Below are positions 9,147-18,314 of a DNA stretch of 64,000 nucleotides, in pieces. Location: the NCBI GenBank assembly GCA_012103505.1, contig WLWP01000001.1, positions 868,001 through 932,000 of the forward strand, in the 5' to 3' direction. Under the pieces are notes generated by a model. It ran no database searches and was not told the origin of the DNA. It saw nothing but the letters and a program-made list of their open reading frames with translations. Position 1 is the stretch's first letter; every line of letters begins with the position of its first letter. The DNA comes from Pseudomonadales bacterium (lineage in GTDB: Bacteria > Pseudomonadota > Gammaproteobacteria > Pseudomonadales > Azotimanducaceae). A program made the translations under genes and the position numbers.

Positions 9147-10860
9147 GCCGGTTAAGTTGAGACGACCGTGCGCTAGGCTTTTAGCTGCACTGTTGTTGTT
9201 CGGTGCGAGTCTCCCGTCGCTCGGGAGCGGTGGCGAACAGATGATCTTCGGCTCCTTTAGGTCGCAAGAGAATGCCCAGAATTGGGCTAAGCGGCTTACC
9301 CAATTGTTTGGTACCCCGATTAAAAGCGAAGCGCGCGAGATTGAAGGTGCTCGTTGGTATCGTGTCCAGACTGAACCGATGGCGTCCGCGGCAGCAGATT
9401 TATCGGCGAGAAAGTCTGACGCGTCTGGCATTAGTTATTGGCGTAACAACAACCCTGTTCCCGCGGGTCGTGTCGCTGGCGAGCAACAAAGACTGACAGC
9501 CCCACCCGGTATCAATCCGCCCACGAGTTCGACTTCAGTCCCACAAGAAAGCGCGAATCAGGAATCTGAACGTGTGGCGCCTGACTTAGACGGAACTGAT
9601 GAAGAGGTAGCGCAAACGAAGGTCGAGATCAGATCTGGCGGCGATGTCAGCCAAGACTCGGTCACGAGGAAGTCCGCACGCGATAGATCGAGACAATCTA
9701 GTGATTGGGATATCGGCCTGCAGTCGCGCGTGTTTGCGGATGAAGGATTTGCCGGACAAGGCAGAGTCGAGGGCTCGATTAGCATTGAGTTGGATCATTT
9801 CAGAACGTGGGACAACGATCGCAAACAGCTGACGGTCACACCGTTTGTTCGATTCGATTCGAGAGACGATGAGCGTAGCCACTTTGACTTACGTGATCTG
9901 TATTGGACTCGGGTTGGGGAGTCTTGGGATTTGCATGTCGGGGTAAAGCGCGTGTTCTGGGGTGTAACGGAGTTTCATCATCTGGTGGATATCGTCAACC
10001 AAACTGATTTGGTCGAGAATATCGACGGCGAGGACAAGCTTGGTCAGCCGATGGTCCAGGTTTCTCTTGTTCGGGATTGGGGCATTCTCGACGTGTTTGC
10101 GCTGACCGGTTTTAGGGAACGGACCTTTCCGAGCATGGATGGACGTTTGCGCGGACCGTTCGAGGTTACCGACGATGCTTTGTATGAGTCAGGGGCAGAG
10201 GAATACAGAACGGATTTTGCCGTGCGCTGGTCTAATCAGGTCGGTCCGTTCGAAGTTGGCGTCCACCACTTTTCTGGCACAAGTCGGGATCCGATGTTCA
10301 TGTCTCGATCGATCCCGGGACCGGCAGGTCTTGAGCTCGTCCCGTACTATCCGGTGATTGACCAGAGCGGTATCGATGCACTGGCGATTACTGGGGATTG
10401 GTCGGTTAAGTTCGAAGGGATGAGTCGCAGTGGTTTTGGCGAGCGCTATGGCGCATTCAACTTCGGTGTAGAGCGAACCTTGGTTGGTGTATTTGATACC
10501 AACGTAGACCTTGGCATTGTTGCTGAATACATGTTCGATGAACGCGATGAAGATGCGTTCGACACTTTGTTCGAACACGATGTGGCGATCGGTGGCCGAT
10601 TTGCACTAAACGATTTTGCCGACACCCAGGCGTTAGTTGGTGTGATTGCGGATACGGAAAGCAGTGATTTGGTGCTCAGCATTGAAGCATCTCGTCAACT
10701 CGGACCTAATTGGGCAGTCACTCTAGAAGGACGGTTGTTTCAAGGCGGGCGCTCACCGCAACGTGCGTTGCTAGCACCGAATCGCTTTGCAGCGGAATAT
10801 AAATCCGCGTGGTTGCAAGAAGATGATTATGTGCAGATTGAATTTAAGAAGTTTTTGTGA
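9136..10860 (+). CDS. SPOR-domain / outer-membrane beta-barrel protein
   Basis: A 574-residue exported protein with an unusual layout. Signal peptide (CARLLAALLLFGASLPSLGS), then a SPOR-like domain at about residues 30-95 (QMIFGSFRSQENAQNWAKRL ... ARWYRVQTEP). A low-complexity linker follows (about 100-190, rich in S, T, E, Q). The C-terminal 380 residues show alternating strands with aromatic ends (QLTVTPFVRFDSRD, WDLHVGVKRVFWG, GVHHFSGTSRD, FAAEYKSAWLQ) and end in Phe-Leu, as expected of an outer-membrane barrel. SPOR domains bind denuded peptidoglycan. It overlaps the LolA-like gene and is followed by an MscS channel. The start may be GTG 9136 or TTG 9157. Its precise function is unknown. 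Confidence 0.75.
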   Translation: MRDEPVKLRRPCARLLAALLLFGASLPSLGSGGEQMIFGSFRSQENAQNWAKRLTQLFGTPIKSEAREIEGARWYRVQTEPMASAAADLSARKSDASGISYWRNNNPVPAGRVAGEQQRLTAPPGINPPTSSTSVPQESANQESERVAPDLDGTDEEVAQTKVEIRSGGDVSQDSVTRKSARDRSRQSSDWDIGLQSRVFADEGFAGQGRVEGSISIELDHFRTWDNDRKQLTVTPFVRFDSRDDERSHFDLRDLYWTRVGESWDLHVGVKRVFWGVTEFHHLVDIVNQTDLVENIDGEDKLGQPMVQVSLVRDWGILDVFALTGFRERTFPSMDGRLRGPFEVTDDALYESGAEEYRTDFAVRWSNQVGPFEVGVHHFSGTSRDPMFMSRSIPGPAGLELVPYYPVIDQSGIDALAITGDWSVKFEGMSRSGFGERYGAFNFGVERTLVGVFDTNVDLGIVAEYMFDERDEDAFDTLFEHDVAIGGRFALNDFADTQALVGVIADTESSDLVLSIEASRQLGPNWAVTLEGRLFQGGRSPQRALLAPNRFAAEYKSAWLQEDDYVQIEFKKFL

Positions 10861-10885
10861 GGTTGAACATTTTTGAGAGGGAAGA

Positions 10886-11971
10886 ATGCAGGAAATCCTC
10901 GATTATTTAGGTGAGCATCGTTGGATAGCGGAGACCTTTGCCATCGTCTTGGCAACGGGCATTCTCCGGTTGTTTGCCAAGTCGGCTTTTGACCGAATTG
11001 CTCGTCAGATCAAAAAAACCCACAACCTTTATGACGATGCGCTCGTCGAGGCGATACGTAAGCCCTTAGGTGCTGGAATTTGGGTGCTCGGTATCTCCTT
11101 CGCCGCGGAGTCTGTTGGCGGTGATGATCAAGCAGAGATTTTTGCCCACATTGATACCCTACGTGACGTCGCCGTTGTCTGGTTGTTGATTTGGTTTGCG
11201 TTACGCTTTATTCGCTTTGTTGAAGAGCAAGTGGTCGCAAGTGGTTATCGCTCCCAGCCCGTCGATCACACGACGGCTCGGGCTGTCGGGAAACTCCTTA
11301 GAGCGGCAACTTTGATAACCGGAATTCTCCTGGTACTACAGGCATTCGGTTTTTCCATTTCCGGGGTGCTAGCGTTTGGTGGTATAGGTGGCATTGCGAT
11401 TGGATTTGCGGCCAGAGACCTTCTGGCAAATTTTTTTGGTGCGCTGATGATTTTCCTAGACCGGCCGTTTTCCGTCGGTGATTGGATTCGCTCTCCCGAT
11501 CGAGAAATTGAAGGCACCGTGGAAGAAATAGGCTGGCGTCTAACACGTATACGAACGTTCGATAAACGACCCCTCTATATTCCCAACTCGATATTTACTT
11601 CACTTGCTGTAGAAAATCCCTCCCGGATGCAGAACAGGCGTATTCACGAAACCCTTGGAATCCGCTACGACGACATCGGCTCAATGGCAGTAGTCGTTGC
11701 CGACATTAAAGCAATGCTGCAAGCGCATGAGGCCATCGACACTAGCCAAACACTAATGGTTAATTTTGTTGAGTTTGGACCCAGCTCAGTAGATTTCTTT
11801 GTGTACTGTTTTACCAAGACCACGGTTTGGACTGAGTTTCATGAGATTAAGCAGGATGTGTTGTTAGAAATTGCGATCATCATCGAGCGACACGGCTGTG
11901 AGATTGCATTCCCAACACAGACGCTGCATATCCAGCCAGAGCCGGACGGCCAAGCAGCCAATGCGATCTGA
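10886..11971 (+). CDS. MscS-family mechanosensitive channel
   Basis: A 361-residue inner-membrane channel of the small-conductance mechanosensitive family. The N-terminus has three or more membrane helices (ETFAIVLATGILRLFAK, AVVWLLIWFALRFI, TLITGILLVLQAFGF). The pore helix is glycine/alanine-rich (GVLAFGGIGGIAIGFAARDLL). The beta domain follows (FSVGDWIRSPDREIEGTVEEIGWR, LYIPNSIF) and then the cytoplasmic domain. It protects against hypo-osmotic shock. A Shine-Dalgarno (gagaggga) precedes ATG 10886. Its 3' end overlaps the hpt start by 11 bp, so the two may be cotranscribed. Confidence 0.92.
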   Translation: MQEILDYLGEHRWIAETFAIVLATGILRLFAKSAFDRIARQIKKTHNLYDDALVEAIRKPLGAGIWVLGISFAAESVGGDDQAEIFAHIDTLRDVAVVWLLIWFALRFIRFVEEQVVASGYRSQPVDHTTARAVGKLLRAATLITGILLVLQAFGFSISGVLAFGGIGGIAIGFAARDLLANFFGALMIFLDRPFSVGDWIRSPDREIEGTVEEIGWRLTRIRTFDKRPLYIPNSIFTSLAVENPSRMQNRRIHETLGIRYDDIGSMAVVVADIKAMLQAHEAIDTSQTLMVNFVEFGPSSVDFFVYCFTKTTVWTEFHEIKQDVLLEIAIIIERHGCEIAFPTQTLHIQPEPDGQAANAI

Positions 11972-12542
11972 ATTGTTGGCTAATTTTCTCGACTGTACTG
12001 CCGAAATACCGCTCGACATTTCGCAGAAGATAGCGTCAGGCACGGAGCTAGTTACCGCACCCGTGGTGGAATCAGCAGTCGACCAATTGGCAGTTCGACT
12101 TACCGTTGATCTACAGGATCAAAATCCCGTTTTTTTGACGGTCCTCCATGGCGGCTTGGTGTTCGCCGGGATGATACTGCGGCGCATCGTATTCCCCTGT
12201 GAAATTGGTTACGTTCATACGACTCGATATGGCAGTGCCACAACAGGTGCAGAGTTGGATTGGCGAGCTCAGGATTTTCCTGACCTAACTGGTCGGCAAG
12301 TTGTCATCCTTGATGACATTTTGGATGAAGGCAAAACCATGGCGGCCCTCGTTCAGTTTTGCGTCGAGCAGGGGGCGGACACTGTACGCAGTGCCGTATT
12401 AGTAGAACGCGCGGATGTTGAGCGATCTGTTGGGTGTGACTATGCAGCGCTCAGTTTGGGACCAGGATTCCTAATTGGCTGTGGCATGGACATTGCCGGT
12501 TATGGACGTAACCTGCCTGGCATATACAAGCTAGCAGACTAG
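11961..12542 (+). CDS. hpt: Hypoxanthine-guanine phosphoribosyltransferase
   Basis: A type I phosphoribosyltransferase that turns hypoxanthine (and guanine) plus PRPP into IMP/GMP. The PRPP-binding loop is clear (QVVILDDILDEGKTMAA, about residues 113-129), the beta-strand before it is FLTVLHGGLVFAG, and the hood region reads TTRYGSATTG. ATG 11961 sits inside the last codons of the MscS gene and gives MRSELLANFLD; the longer frame from 11871 is a shadow of MscS. It is directly upstream of the methylthioinosine phosphorylase, whose hypoxanthine product it could salvage. It has 193 residues, normal for the bacterial enzyme. Confidence 0.9.
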   Translation: MRSELLANFLDCTAEIPLDISQKIASGTELVTAPVVESAVDQLAVRLTVDLQDQNPVFLTVLHGGLVFAGMILRRIVFPCEIGYVHTTRYGSATTGAELDWRAQDFPDLTGRQVVILDDILDEGKTMAALVQFCVEQGADTVRSAVLVERADVERSVGCDYAALSLGPGFLIGCGMDIAGYGRNLPGIYKLAD

Positions 12543-12590
12543 TATCAGAAACCAAATATCAGAAAAAGTATCAGAAAAAGTATCAGAGAA
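12541..12590 (+). repeat. 12-bp tandem repeat (AGTATCAGAAAA)
   Basis: In the 88 bp between hpt and the phosphorylase gene, units resembling AGTATCAGAAAA recur with an exact 12-bp period (12555, 12567, 12579). A divergent copy lies at 12541, overlapping the hpt stop, and decayed copies lie to about 12610. It looks like a short, slippage-prone array. Confidence 0.75.
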
Positions 12591-12630
12591 TAAGCATCGA
12601 AAAAGGCAACGAAATTAGATAGAGAATGCT

Positions 12631-13341
12631 ATGAAGATTGGTGTATTTGTCGGCAGCGCACCCATGTCATTTTCCGCTCGCGCGTCTACCGCTCCCACCG
12701 TGGATTTACAATGGGGTGATCCTTCTGAATCTGTGCAGCAGTATTCATTTGCTGACACTGAATGCTACGTCATGCGACGCCACGGCGCGCAAAGTCAAAT
12801 AGCGCCACACGCAATCAACTACAGAGCCAATCTGTGGCAGATGAAAAGTCTTGGAGTTGATGCAGTGATAGGGACTCATACCGTAGGAAGTATAGATCCA
12901 AATTTAGCCGTGGGTGGGCTTGTTATCCCTCACAATTTAATTGACTACACCTGGGGCCGAGAAAGTACTTTTGACGACCATCGCCGACATGTGGAATTTA
13001 GTGAGCCTTATGATGCAGGACTATGCACATCCTTGGCGAAGCTCGACAGTGAGGTTTTACATGGCGGTGTTTATGGATGTACACAAGGTCCGCGGCTCGA
13101 AACTGCAGCAGAAATTGCTCGCTTAGCGAATGATGGCTGCACTCTTGTTGGGATGACCGGGATGCCAGAAGCTTCCCTCGCGCGGGAACTTGAAATCCCT
13201 TTCGCGAGTATTTGCTTGATTGTAAATCCAGCGGCAGGCCTCGTCGGAGGCGCGATCGATATGGCTGCCTTGCGCGAAATCTCCACTACTGGCGCGCAAA
13301 AATTTGTCAATCTAATCGAGCGTTTTTGCGGTGCTCAATAA
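12631..13341 (+). CDS. S-methyl-5'-thioinosine / purine nucleoside phosphorylase
   Basis: A 236-residue member of the PNP/MTAP family-2 phosphorylases. Motifs: HAINYRANLWQMKSLGV, IGTHTVGSIDP (in place of the MTAP AVGSL), PHNLIDYTWGR, GGVYGCTQGPRLETAAEI and VGMTGMPEASLARE. The pattern matches the P. aeruginosa PA3004 type, which cleaves S-methyl-5'-thioinosine to hypoxanthine and methylthioribose-1-phosphate. It converges with csiV, and the two genes overlap by 30 bp. The hpt gene directly upstream suggests a two-step route from polyamine-derived methylthioinosine to IMP. Substrate assignment between MTI and MTA rests on family context, not on a residue I can fully verify. Confidence 0.85.
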   Translation: MKIGVFVGSAPMSFSARASTAPTVDLQWGDPSESVQQYSFADTECYVMRRHGAQSQIAPHAINYRANLWQMKSLGVDAVIGTHTVGSIDPNLAVGGLVIPHNLIDYTWGRESTFDDHRRHVEFSEPYDAGLCTSLAKLDSEVLHGGVYGCTQGPRLETAAEIARLANDGCTLVGMTGMPEASLARELEIPFASICLIVNPAAGLVGGAIDMAALREISTTGAQKFVNLIERFCGAQ

Positions 13342-14451
13342 GTTGTATTCATCCAATAGTTGGTCTGGGATTGGCAAGGGGTCAATCCTCACTATGATCC
13401 CGATTTTTGGATGATCGATGTAGTGCAGCTCTTGGCTTCGCATGCGACGGCGTTCGCCAATATGGATAAAATGTTTTGTTGGCAGCGCGGCGAGGGACGT
13501 CCCATCCGTTGAAAACACGCGTGGCTCCTGTCCGAGGTCCCCAGTTTCATACCAAAGGTCCGCATTGAAGTGAAGATAGCGAGACACCGTCACATCTAGC
13601 GTGCCATGAAGCCGCGGCAACCCCTCAGGTACACCAAGGCGCAGGCCGACGGGGTTTTGCCGCTCCGGTGTTGCTTGGCGCCATTTTTTGTGAAATAGAG
13701 GACGAAGGTGTCGCTGTCGGTTTATGGCGCGTAATGATGGGGTAAGCGTGGTCGCCTCTGTCCAAGTAAATGATTGCTCGATGAGCGTCTGTTCAAAAGC
13801 AGCAAGATGATTTGCAAAACGCTCTGCCGGAGTCGGTGGTAACGGGCTAGCCGTATTCTCTAGTGTCGCTGTTGAGTCAGCCAGATCGATCTCTGGCTTA
13901 GACATGACCTCGTCCGCCGGTATTTCCGCACCGGAGTTTTCTTCTCCAGCCGCTGGGTTTTGTTCAATCGTCAGGCTGTCAGTGCCTCCCTGCAGCACTT
14001 TCACTGGTTCGTTGTCCAGTAGTCCGAGTGCTTCTTGTTCTAAACGTTGTTCCTCCTCCGCAACCTTTTGCAAATAGGTTTGCAATATTGGGTGCGGGTT
14101 CAAGGCGTTCGGCAACATTGGAAACCCCATACAGAGCGGGTTCGGTCGCGTCAGACCGGAATCGGTCAGCTCCGTTAATGGCTCTAGATCGATACCGGAT
14201 ACTTCAGTCGAGGGGGCGTCTGTGTACTCCACTAGGCTGTACGGCCACCTTGGTTGGTCGGTATGGGTTAGGTTTTCAACTGTGTTGAATTCGAAACGAT
14301 CCAAGCGCTCGAAGATGATGACCTCGATGTCAAACCAACGATTCTCGAGGAGTTTGTAAATCTCATCCACATCTGCGGCTAAGGCACAGGGCGCGCCCCA
14401 AGTCGCAGCGCAAGACGCTAGTATCAAACTGATGTAGCGGGGTGATTTCAT
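13312..14451 (-). CDS. csiV: CsiV-like periplasmic peptidoglycan-binding protein
   Basis: A 379-residue exported protein with a signal peptide (YISLILASCAATWGAPCALA). It begins with WFDIEVIIFER, the signature start of CsiV (Pfam CsiV/DUF2803), and ends with RYLHFNADLWY, RRMRSQELHYIDHPKIGIIVRIDP. The middle (about residues 130-230) is low-complexity and rich in E, P, S and T. In Vibrio CsiV binds peptidoglycan and participates in the toxicity of D-amino acids. As in other gammaproteobacteria it directly follows mfd, and its start overlaps the mfd stop by one base. Its 3' end overlaps the convergent phosphorylase gene by 30 bp. Confidence 0.8.
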   Translation of the reverse strand: MKSPRYISLILASCAATWGAPCALAADVDEIYKLLENRWFDIEVIIFERLDRFEFNTVENLTHTDQPRWPYSLVEYTDAPSTEVSGIDLEPLTELTDSGLTRPNPLCMGFPMLPNALNPHPILQTYLQKVAEEEQRLEQEALGLLDNEPVKVLQGGTDSLTIEQNPAAGEENSGAEIPADEVMSKPEIDLADSTATLENTASPLPPTPAERFANHLAAFEQTLIEQSFTWTEATTLTPSLRAINRQRHLRPLFHKKWRQATPERQNPVGLRLGVPEGLPRLHGTLDVTVSRYLHFNADLWYETGDLGQEPRVFSTDGTSLAALPTKHFIHIGERRRMRSQELHYIDHPKIGIIVRIDPLPIPDQLLDEYNLLSTAKTLD

Positions 14452-17400
14452 TACGCGGCTTCTGATTCGGAAGGCGTCAAGGACTCGAGCAGTTCAAAAG
14501 CGAATTTAAGCCGGTCAGAAAACTCTTCAAGATCTTCGCTGATGCGCAGCGTGGATGCGCCTTCCAATTTGTAGGTGTTGGCTTGGCGTTGGACTAGGTT
14601 GACGATCTTGATTGGGTCGACCTTTGTCTGATTGCTAAACTCCAGCTTACCGCGATTCGGGCCGATATCGACCTTGATGACACCTAAACTCTGGCTCGCG
14701 AGCTTAAGTTCAGTGACCTGGAATAGACGCTTCAAAGGGTCAGGTAGTAAACCGAAGCGATCGATGATCTCGACGCGCAAATCATCGAGGCCCTGAGCGG
14801 TTTTTGCAGCACTGATGCGTTTATAAAGGATTAATCGTGTGTGGACATCCGGCAAATAGTCTTCTGGGATCAGGGTCGCTGCGTGAAGATTAACCTCTTG
14901 TGAAGTTGGTTCGAGTGGCGAATCTATGTCTGGAACTTGCCCAGATTGGATGGCAGAGACCGCGCGATTCAGTAGGTCCATGTACAACGAAAATCCGATC
15001 GATTCGATTTGTCCGGATTGGTCGTCACCGAGAAGTTCACCGGCACCTCTGATTTCCATGTCGTGGGTGGCAAGGGTGAATCCCACACCGAGCTCACCGG
15101 CAGCCTCTATCGCGTCCAACCGTTTTACAGCATCTGCGGTCATCGCCTTGGGATGTGGCGTAAGCAAGTAAGCGTAGGCTTGTCGGTGGCTGCGACCAAC
15201 GCGGCCGCGCAATTGATGGAGTTGTGCGAGGCCGAACCTATCGGCCCGTTCAATAACTATGGTGTTCGCGTTTGGTATGTCGATACCAGTTTCGATTATT
15301 GTTGTACAAACGAGAATATTAAGGCGTCGGTGATAGAAGTCGGACATCACGTGCTCAAGATCGCGTTTGGGCATTTGGCCGTGACCGATACCAACCCTCG
15401 CTTCTGGCACTAGATCAGATAGTTCTTGCGCTGTGTTTTCTATCGTTCGCACTTCGTTGTGCAGATAAAACACCTGCCCACCTCGAAGCAATTCCCGGCT
15501 GATGACTTCTTTGACTTGATGTGTCCGTTTCTCTTGGACAAAAGTCTTGATAGACAGGCGCCGAGCCGGTGGCGTCGCGATAATCGAAAGATCTCGAATC
15601 CCACTGATTGCCATATTGAGCGTGCGCGGAATTGGCGTTGCCGTGAGCGTCAGAACATCAACTTCTGCCCTGAGTTTTTTCAGCTTCTCTTTCTGTCGCA
15701 CGCCAAAGCGGTGCTCTTCGTCGATAATGATCAGTCCGATGTCTTTGAACGACAGACCATCGCTCAAGAGCTTGTGGGTGCCGATTAGAATGTCTACTTT
15801 GCCTGCGCGCGTTGACGCAACAATTGTTTCGACTTCAGCCGGTGTTTTTAACCTGCTAACGCTCTCCACAGTTACAGGCCAAGCTGCAAAACGATCTTTG
15901 AAGGTGTCGAAGTGTTGTTGCGCGAGCAAGGTCGTGGGTACGAGCACTGCAACCTGTTTACCACCTTGAATGGCTACGAAAGCCGCACGCATGGCGACCT
16001 CAGTTTTACCAAATCCAACGTCTCCGCAGATCAGCCTATCCATTGCTCTTTCTGTAGTCAGATCGGCAATTGTCTCTTCGATCGCTCGATTTTGATCGTG
16101 GGTGACCTCAAAAGGAAACTCAGCAATGAATCTATCGTAGTCGCTCTCGTTCAGTTGGAAGCGGTGGGATTTTCGTAATTCTCGTTTCGCGTAAATGTCG
16201 AGAAGTTCCGCAGCCACATCGACGACTTTTTCAGCAGCTCTTCGCTTTGCTTTCTCCCATTGATCAGAACCAAGCCGGTGAAGTGGCGCATGTTCTTCGT
16301 CATTGCCTGAATAGCGACTGATCAGATGCAAAGACGTGACTGGGACGTAGAGTTTGTCGTTCCCTGCGTAACCCAGTGTTAGGAATTCGTGCAGCTCATC
16401 GTCTAGGTTGAGGGTTTGTAAGCCGAGGTAGCGGCCGATGCCATGTTCGATGTGAACGACCGGAGCGCCGATATGGAGCTCAGTAAGATTTCGCACGATG
16501 AGGTCTGGATCAATTATTCGCTGACCAGGTTCCCGTTTGAGATCGACTTGGCGTGTACCCAGGACGTCAGTTTCTGAGATGACGATGCAACCTGGAACGT
16601 GCAGTCCCTCGTTGAGCTCACCTACGCAAATGGAATGAGCATCAGCTTCTAGAAATGCTGAGAAGTTCTCGACGACTTGTGTGTGAACTCCGTTTTTGCG
16701 TAATAGTTCGTCAAACATTTCGCGCCGACCAGCGGACTCTGCAACAAACAGGATGGGATGATCGGTTTCACTAACAAGCTGGGCCACCTGTGCCGCTGGA
16801 GTTGACTGTTGAGCGTCGCTGATCAAGTCCGGCAACGCTTGCGTTGCCAAGCTAACTGCATGCTTGAAACTGCTATTCAGCCGAATTCTGGCTGGTGCCT
16901 TCAGCTCGCTCATGAGCTGGTCAAAACTCAAGAACAAGTCTGTGGGCGGTAGGATAGGGCGTTCGATGTCGTGTCTAAGAGACTCGTGTCGAATGTTGAC
17001 TTCGTCTAGGTGATGCTGGGCTGCGGATTCGATATTTGCTTCGGTGACAACTAATACATCGTCGGGCAGATAGTCGAACAACGAGCCAAGCTCTGAAAAG
17101 AACAGGGACAAATAATACTCGATCCCATTTGGCACGATATAGCTAGATACGTCTTGATAGACGTTACAACGTCGTACATCAACGTTGAAGGTGTTATGCC
17201 AACCATCTCTAAATCGGGCCACTGCCGCATCGTCGAAAGGGAACTCTTTGGCAGGGAGTAGTTTCAGTTCATCGATGCGTGCAACGGTGCGTTGTGATTC
17301 AGGGTCGAAGGTTCGCAAGGTTTCAATTTCATCGTCGAAAAGATCAATCCGCACAGGTAACGCTGTACCCATGGGAAATATATCCATGACAGCACCGCGA

Positions 17401-17912
17401 ACCGCGTACTGACCTCGTTCGTGCACAGTATCGGCCAATTGGTAACCGGCAGCTTCGAGACTCATGCGCTGAGATTGAATGTCAAATTGTTGACCTGTTA
17501 CCAAATCGAATGAGGCACCGGCGAGATAACTCGTTGGCGCGATTCGCTGCAGCAGTGTGGTGACGGGAACGGTCAAGATGCCCCGTTTGGTCGTTCTTAA
17601 AGCGCGTAGGGTGGCAAGACGTTCCGAGGTTATGTCCTGGTGTGGGCTGAAGGCATCGTATGGCAGTGTTTCCCAGTCTGGAAAGAGGAGGTTGCTGCCA
17701 GGTTCAGCGGCGAAAAATTCCAAACCGCCGTGCCAGCGGTGTGCGGCTGAGGAGTTTTCTGTGATTACCACGATTAAGCGTGATTCTTGGCGGCTAAGTT
17801 CGGCGACCGCAAGCATGTCAGCGCTACCGTGCAAGTCGTTCCACGCTAGGGATTGGCTTGCAGGCGGTAGAAAGGCTTGATTTGCCACGTCAGGCATTAG
17901 TGATCTAGTCAA
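14451..17912 (-). CDS. mfd: Transcription-repair coupling factor
   Basis: An 1153-residue Mfd, the ATP-driven translocase that removes stalled RNA polymerase and recruits UvrA. The N-terminal UvrB-like region (LLFPDWETLPYDAFSPHQDI) leads to the RNA-polymerase-interaction domain (VVHIEHGIGRYLGL). The helicase core has Walker A CGDVGFGKTEVA, a DEEH box in IIIDEEHRFGVRQ, TATPIPRTLNM, and motif VI in HQLRGRVGRS. The TRCF C-terminal domain ends the protein. It is followed by csiV and preceded by a 400-bp gap, then the divergent oxidoreductase operon. ATG 17912 is the longest start; ATG 17897 is also possible. Confidence 0.97.
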   Translation of the reverse strand: MTRSLMPDVANQAFLPPASQSLAWNDLHGSADMLAVAELSRQESRLIVVITENSSAAHRWHGGLEFFAAEPGSNLLFPDWETLPYDAFSPHQDITSERLATLRALRTTKRGILTVPVTTLLQRIAPTSYLAGASFDLVTGQQFDIQSQRMSLEAAGYQLADTVHERGQYAVRGAVMDIFPMGTALPVRIDLFDDEIETLRTFDPESQRTVARIDELKLLPAKEFPFDDAAVARFRDGWHNTFNVDVRRCNVYQDVSSYIVPNGIEYYLSLFFSELGSLFDYLPDDVLVVTEANIESAAQHHLDEVNIRHESLRHDIERPILPPTDLFLSFDQLMSELKAPARIRLNSSFKHAVSLATQALPDLISDAQQSTPAAQVAQLVSETDHPILFVAESAGRREMFDELLRKNGVHTQVVENFSAFLEADAHSICVGELNEGLHVPGCIVISETDVLGTRQVDLKREPGQRIIDPDLIVRNLTELHIGAPVVHIEHGIGRYLGLQTLNLDDELHEFLTLGYAGNDKLYVPVTSLHLISRYSGNDEEHAPLHRLGSDQWEKAKRRAAEKVVDVAAELLDIYAKRELRKSHRFQLNESDYDRFIAEFPFEVTHDQNRAIEETIADLTTERAMDRLICGDVGFGKTEVAMRAAFVAIQGGKQVAVLVPTTLLAQQHFDTFKDRFAAWPVTVESVSRLKTPAEVETIVASTRAGKVDILIGTHKLLSDGLSFKDIGLIIIDEEHRFGVRQKEKLKKLRAEVDVLTLTATPIPRTLNMAISGIRDLSIIATPPARRLSIKTFVQEKRTHQVKEVISRELLRGGQVFYLHNEVRTIENTAQELSDLVPEARVGIGHGQMPKRDLEHVMSDFYHRRLNILVCTTIIETGIDIPNANTIVIERADRFGLAQLHQLRGRVGRSHRQAYAYLLTPHPKAMTADAVKRLDAIEAAGELGVGFTLATHDMEIRGAGELLGDDQSGQIESIGFSLYMDLLNRAVSAIQSGQVPDIDSPLEPTSQEVNLHAATLIPEDYLPDVHTRLILYKRISAAKTAQGLDDLRVEIIDRFGLLPDPLKRLFQVTELKLASQSLGVIKVDIGPNRGKLEFSNQTKVDPIKIVNLVQRQANTYKLEGASTLRISEDLEEFSDRLKFAFELLESLTPSESEAA

Positions 17913-18314
17913 TTTTCGACCGGAGCGAACTGGAAAGCCCGCGATTCTACCTAGATTCTTTTACGAAAACTCGGCCAATAAAATGGGGCAATAGCCTCAG
18001 GCATAAAGCCGATAATTATCACTCACATCTGGGTCCCAATTCGAGGTGCCAACGGGTGGTGGATAAGAGGAATGTGCACCATTGATCGCTGCCTGTGGAT
18101 AAGTCGCTAAAAGCCGCTAGCCATGGGGTCTGCAAAGAGATAAAGTGACGCGATTTTTATCGGGGAGGCCGAAGACCAAGGGTGCGCGATTGAAGGAGAT
18201 ATTCGCGTTTCGAGAGAGGTATTTGAGCGAGGCAACGGACAGAGCAAATCGTCGTTGCATCGAGATCTCGAAAAGCGATTAGGGACTCAATCTTGTGGGC
18301 CTTGTTAGCTAGCT
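17913..18314. other. 402-bp intergenic region, mfd / oxidoreductase operon
   Basis: No open frame of note. It must hold divergent promoters for mfd and the oxidoreductase operon, but none is clear; TAGAAT at 17944-17949 (minus strand) is a possible -10 for mfd with no good -35. A 10-bp palindrome CGAGATCTCG lies at 18261-18270, 45 bp before the operon. Two DnaA-box-like 9-mers (18058-18066 and 18094-18102) are discussed among the rejected items. The operon's first ATG at 18315 has no obvious Shine-Dalgarno. Confidence 0.5.

Noticed and set aside
18058..18102. Two DnaA-box-like 9-mers (one perfect, TTATCCACA in reverse) 36 bp apart
   Set aside because: Only one is perfect, and there is no AT-rich stretch, DnaA gene or array nearby; not enough for an origin.
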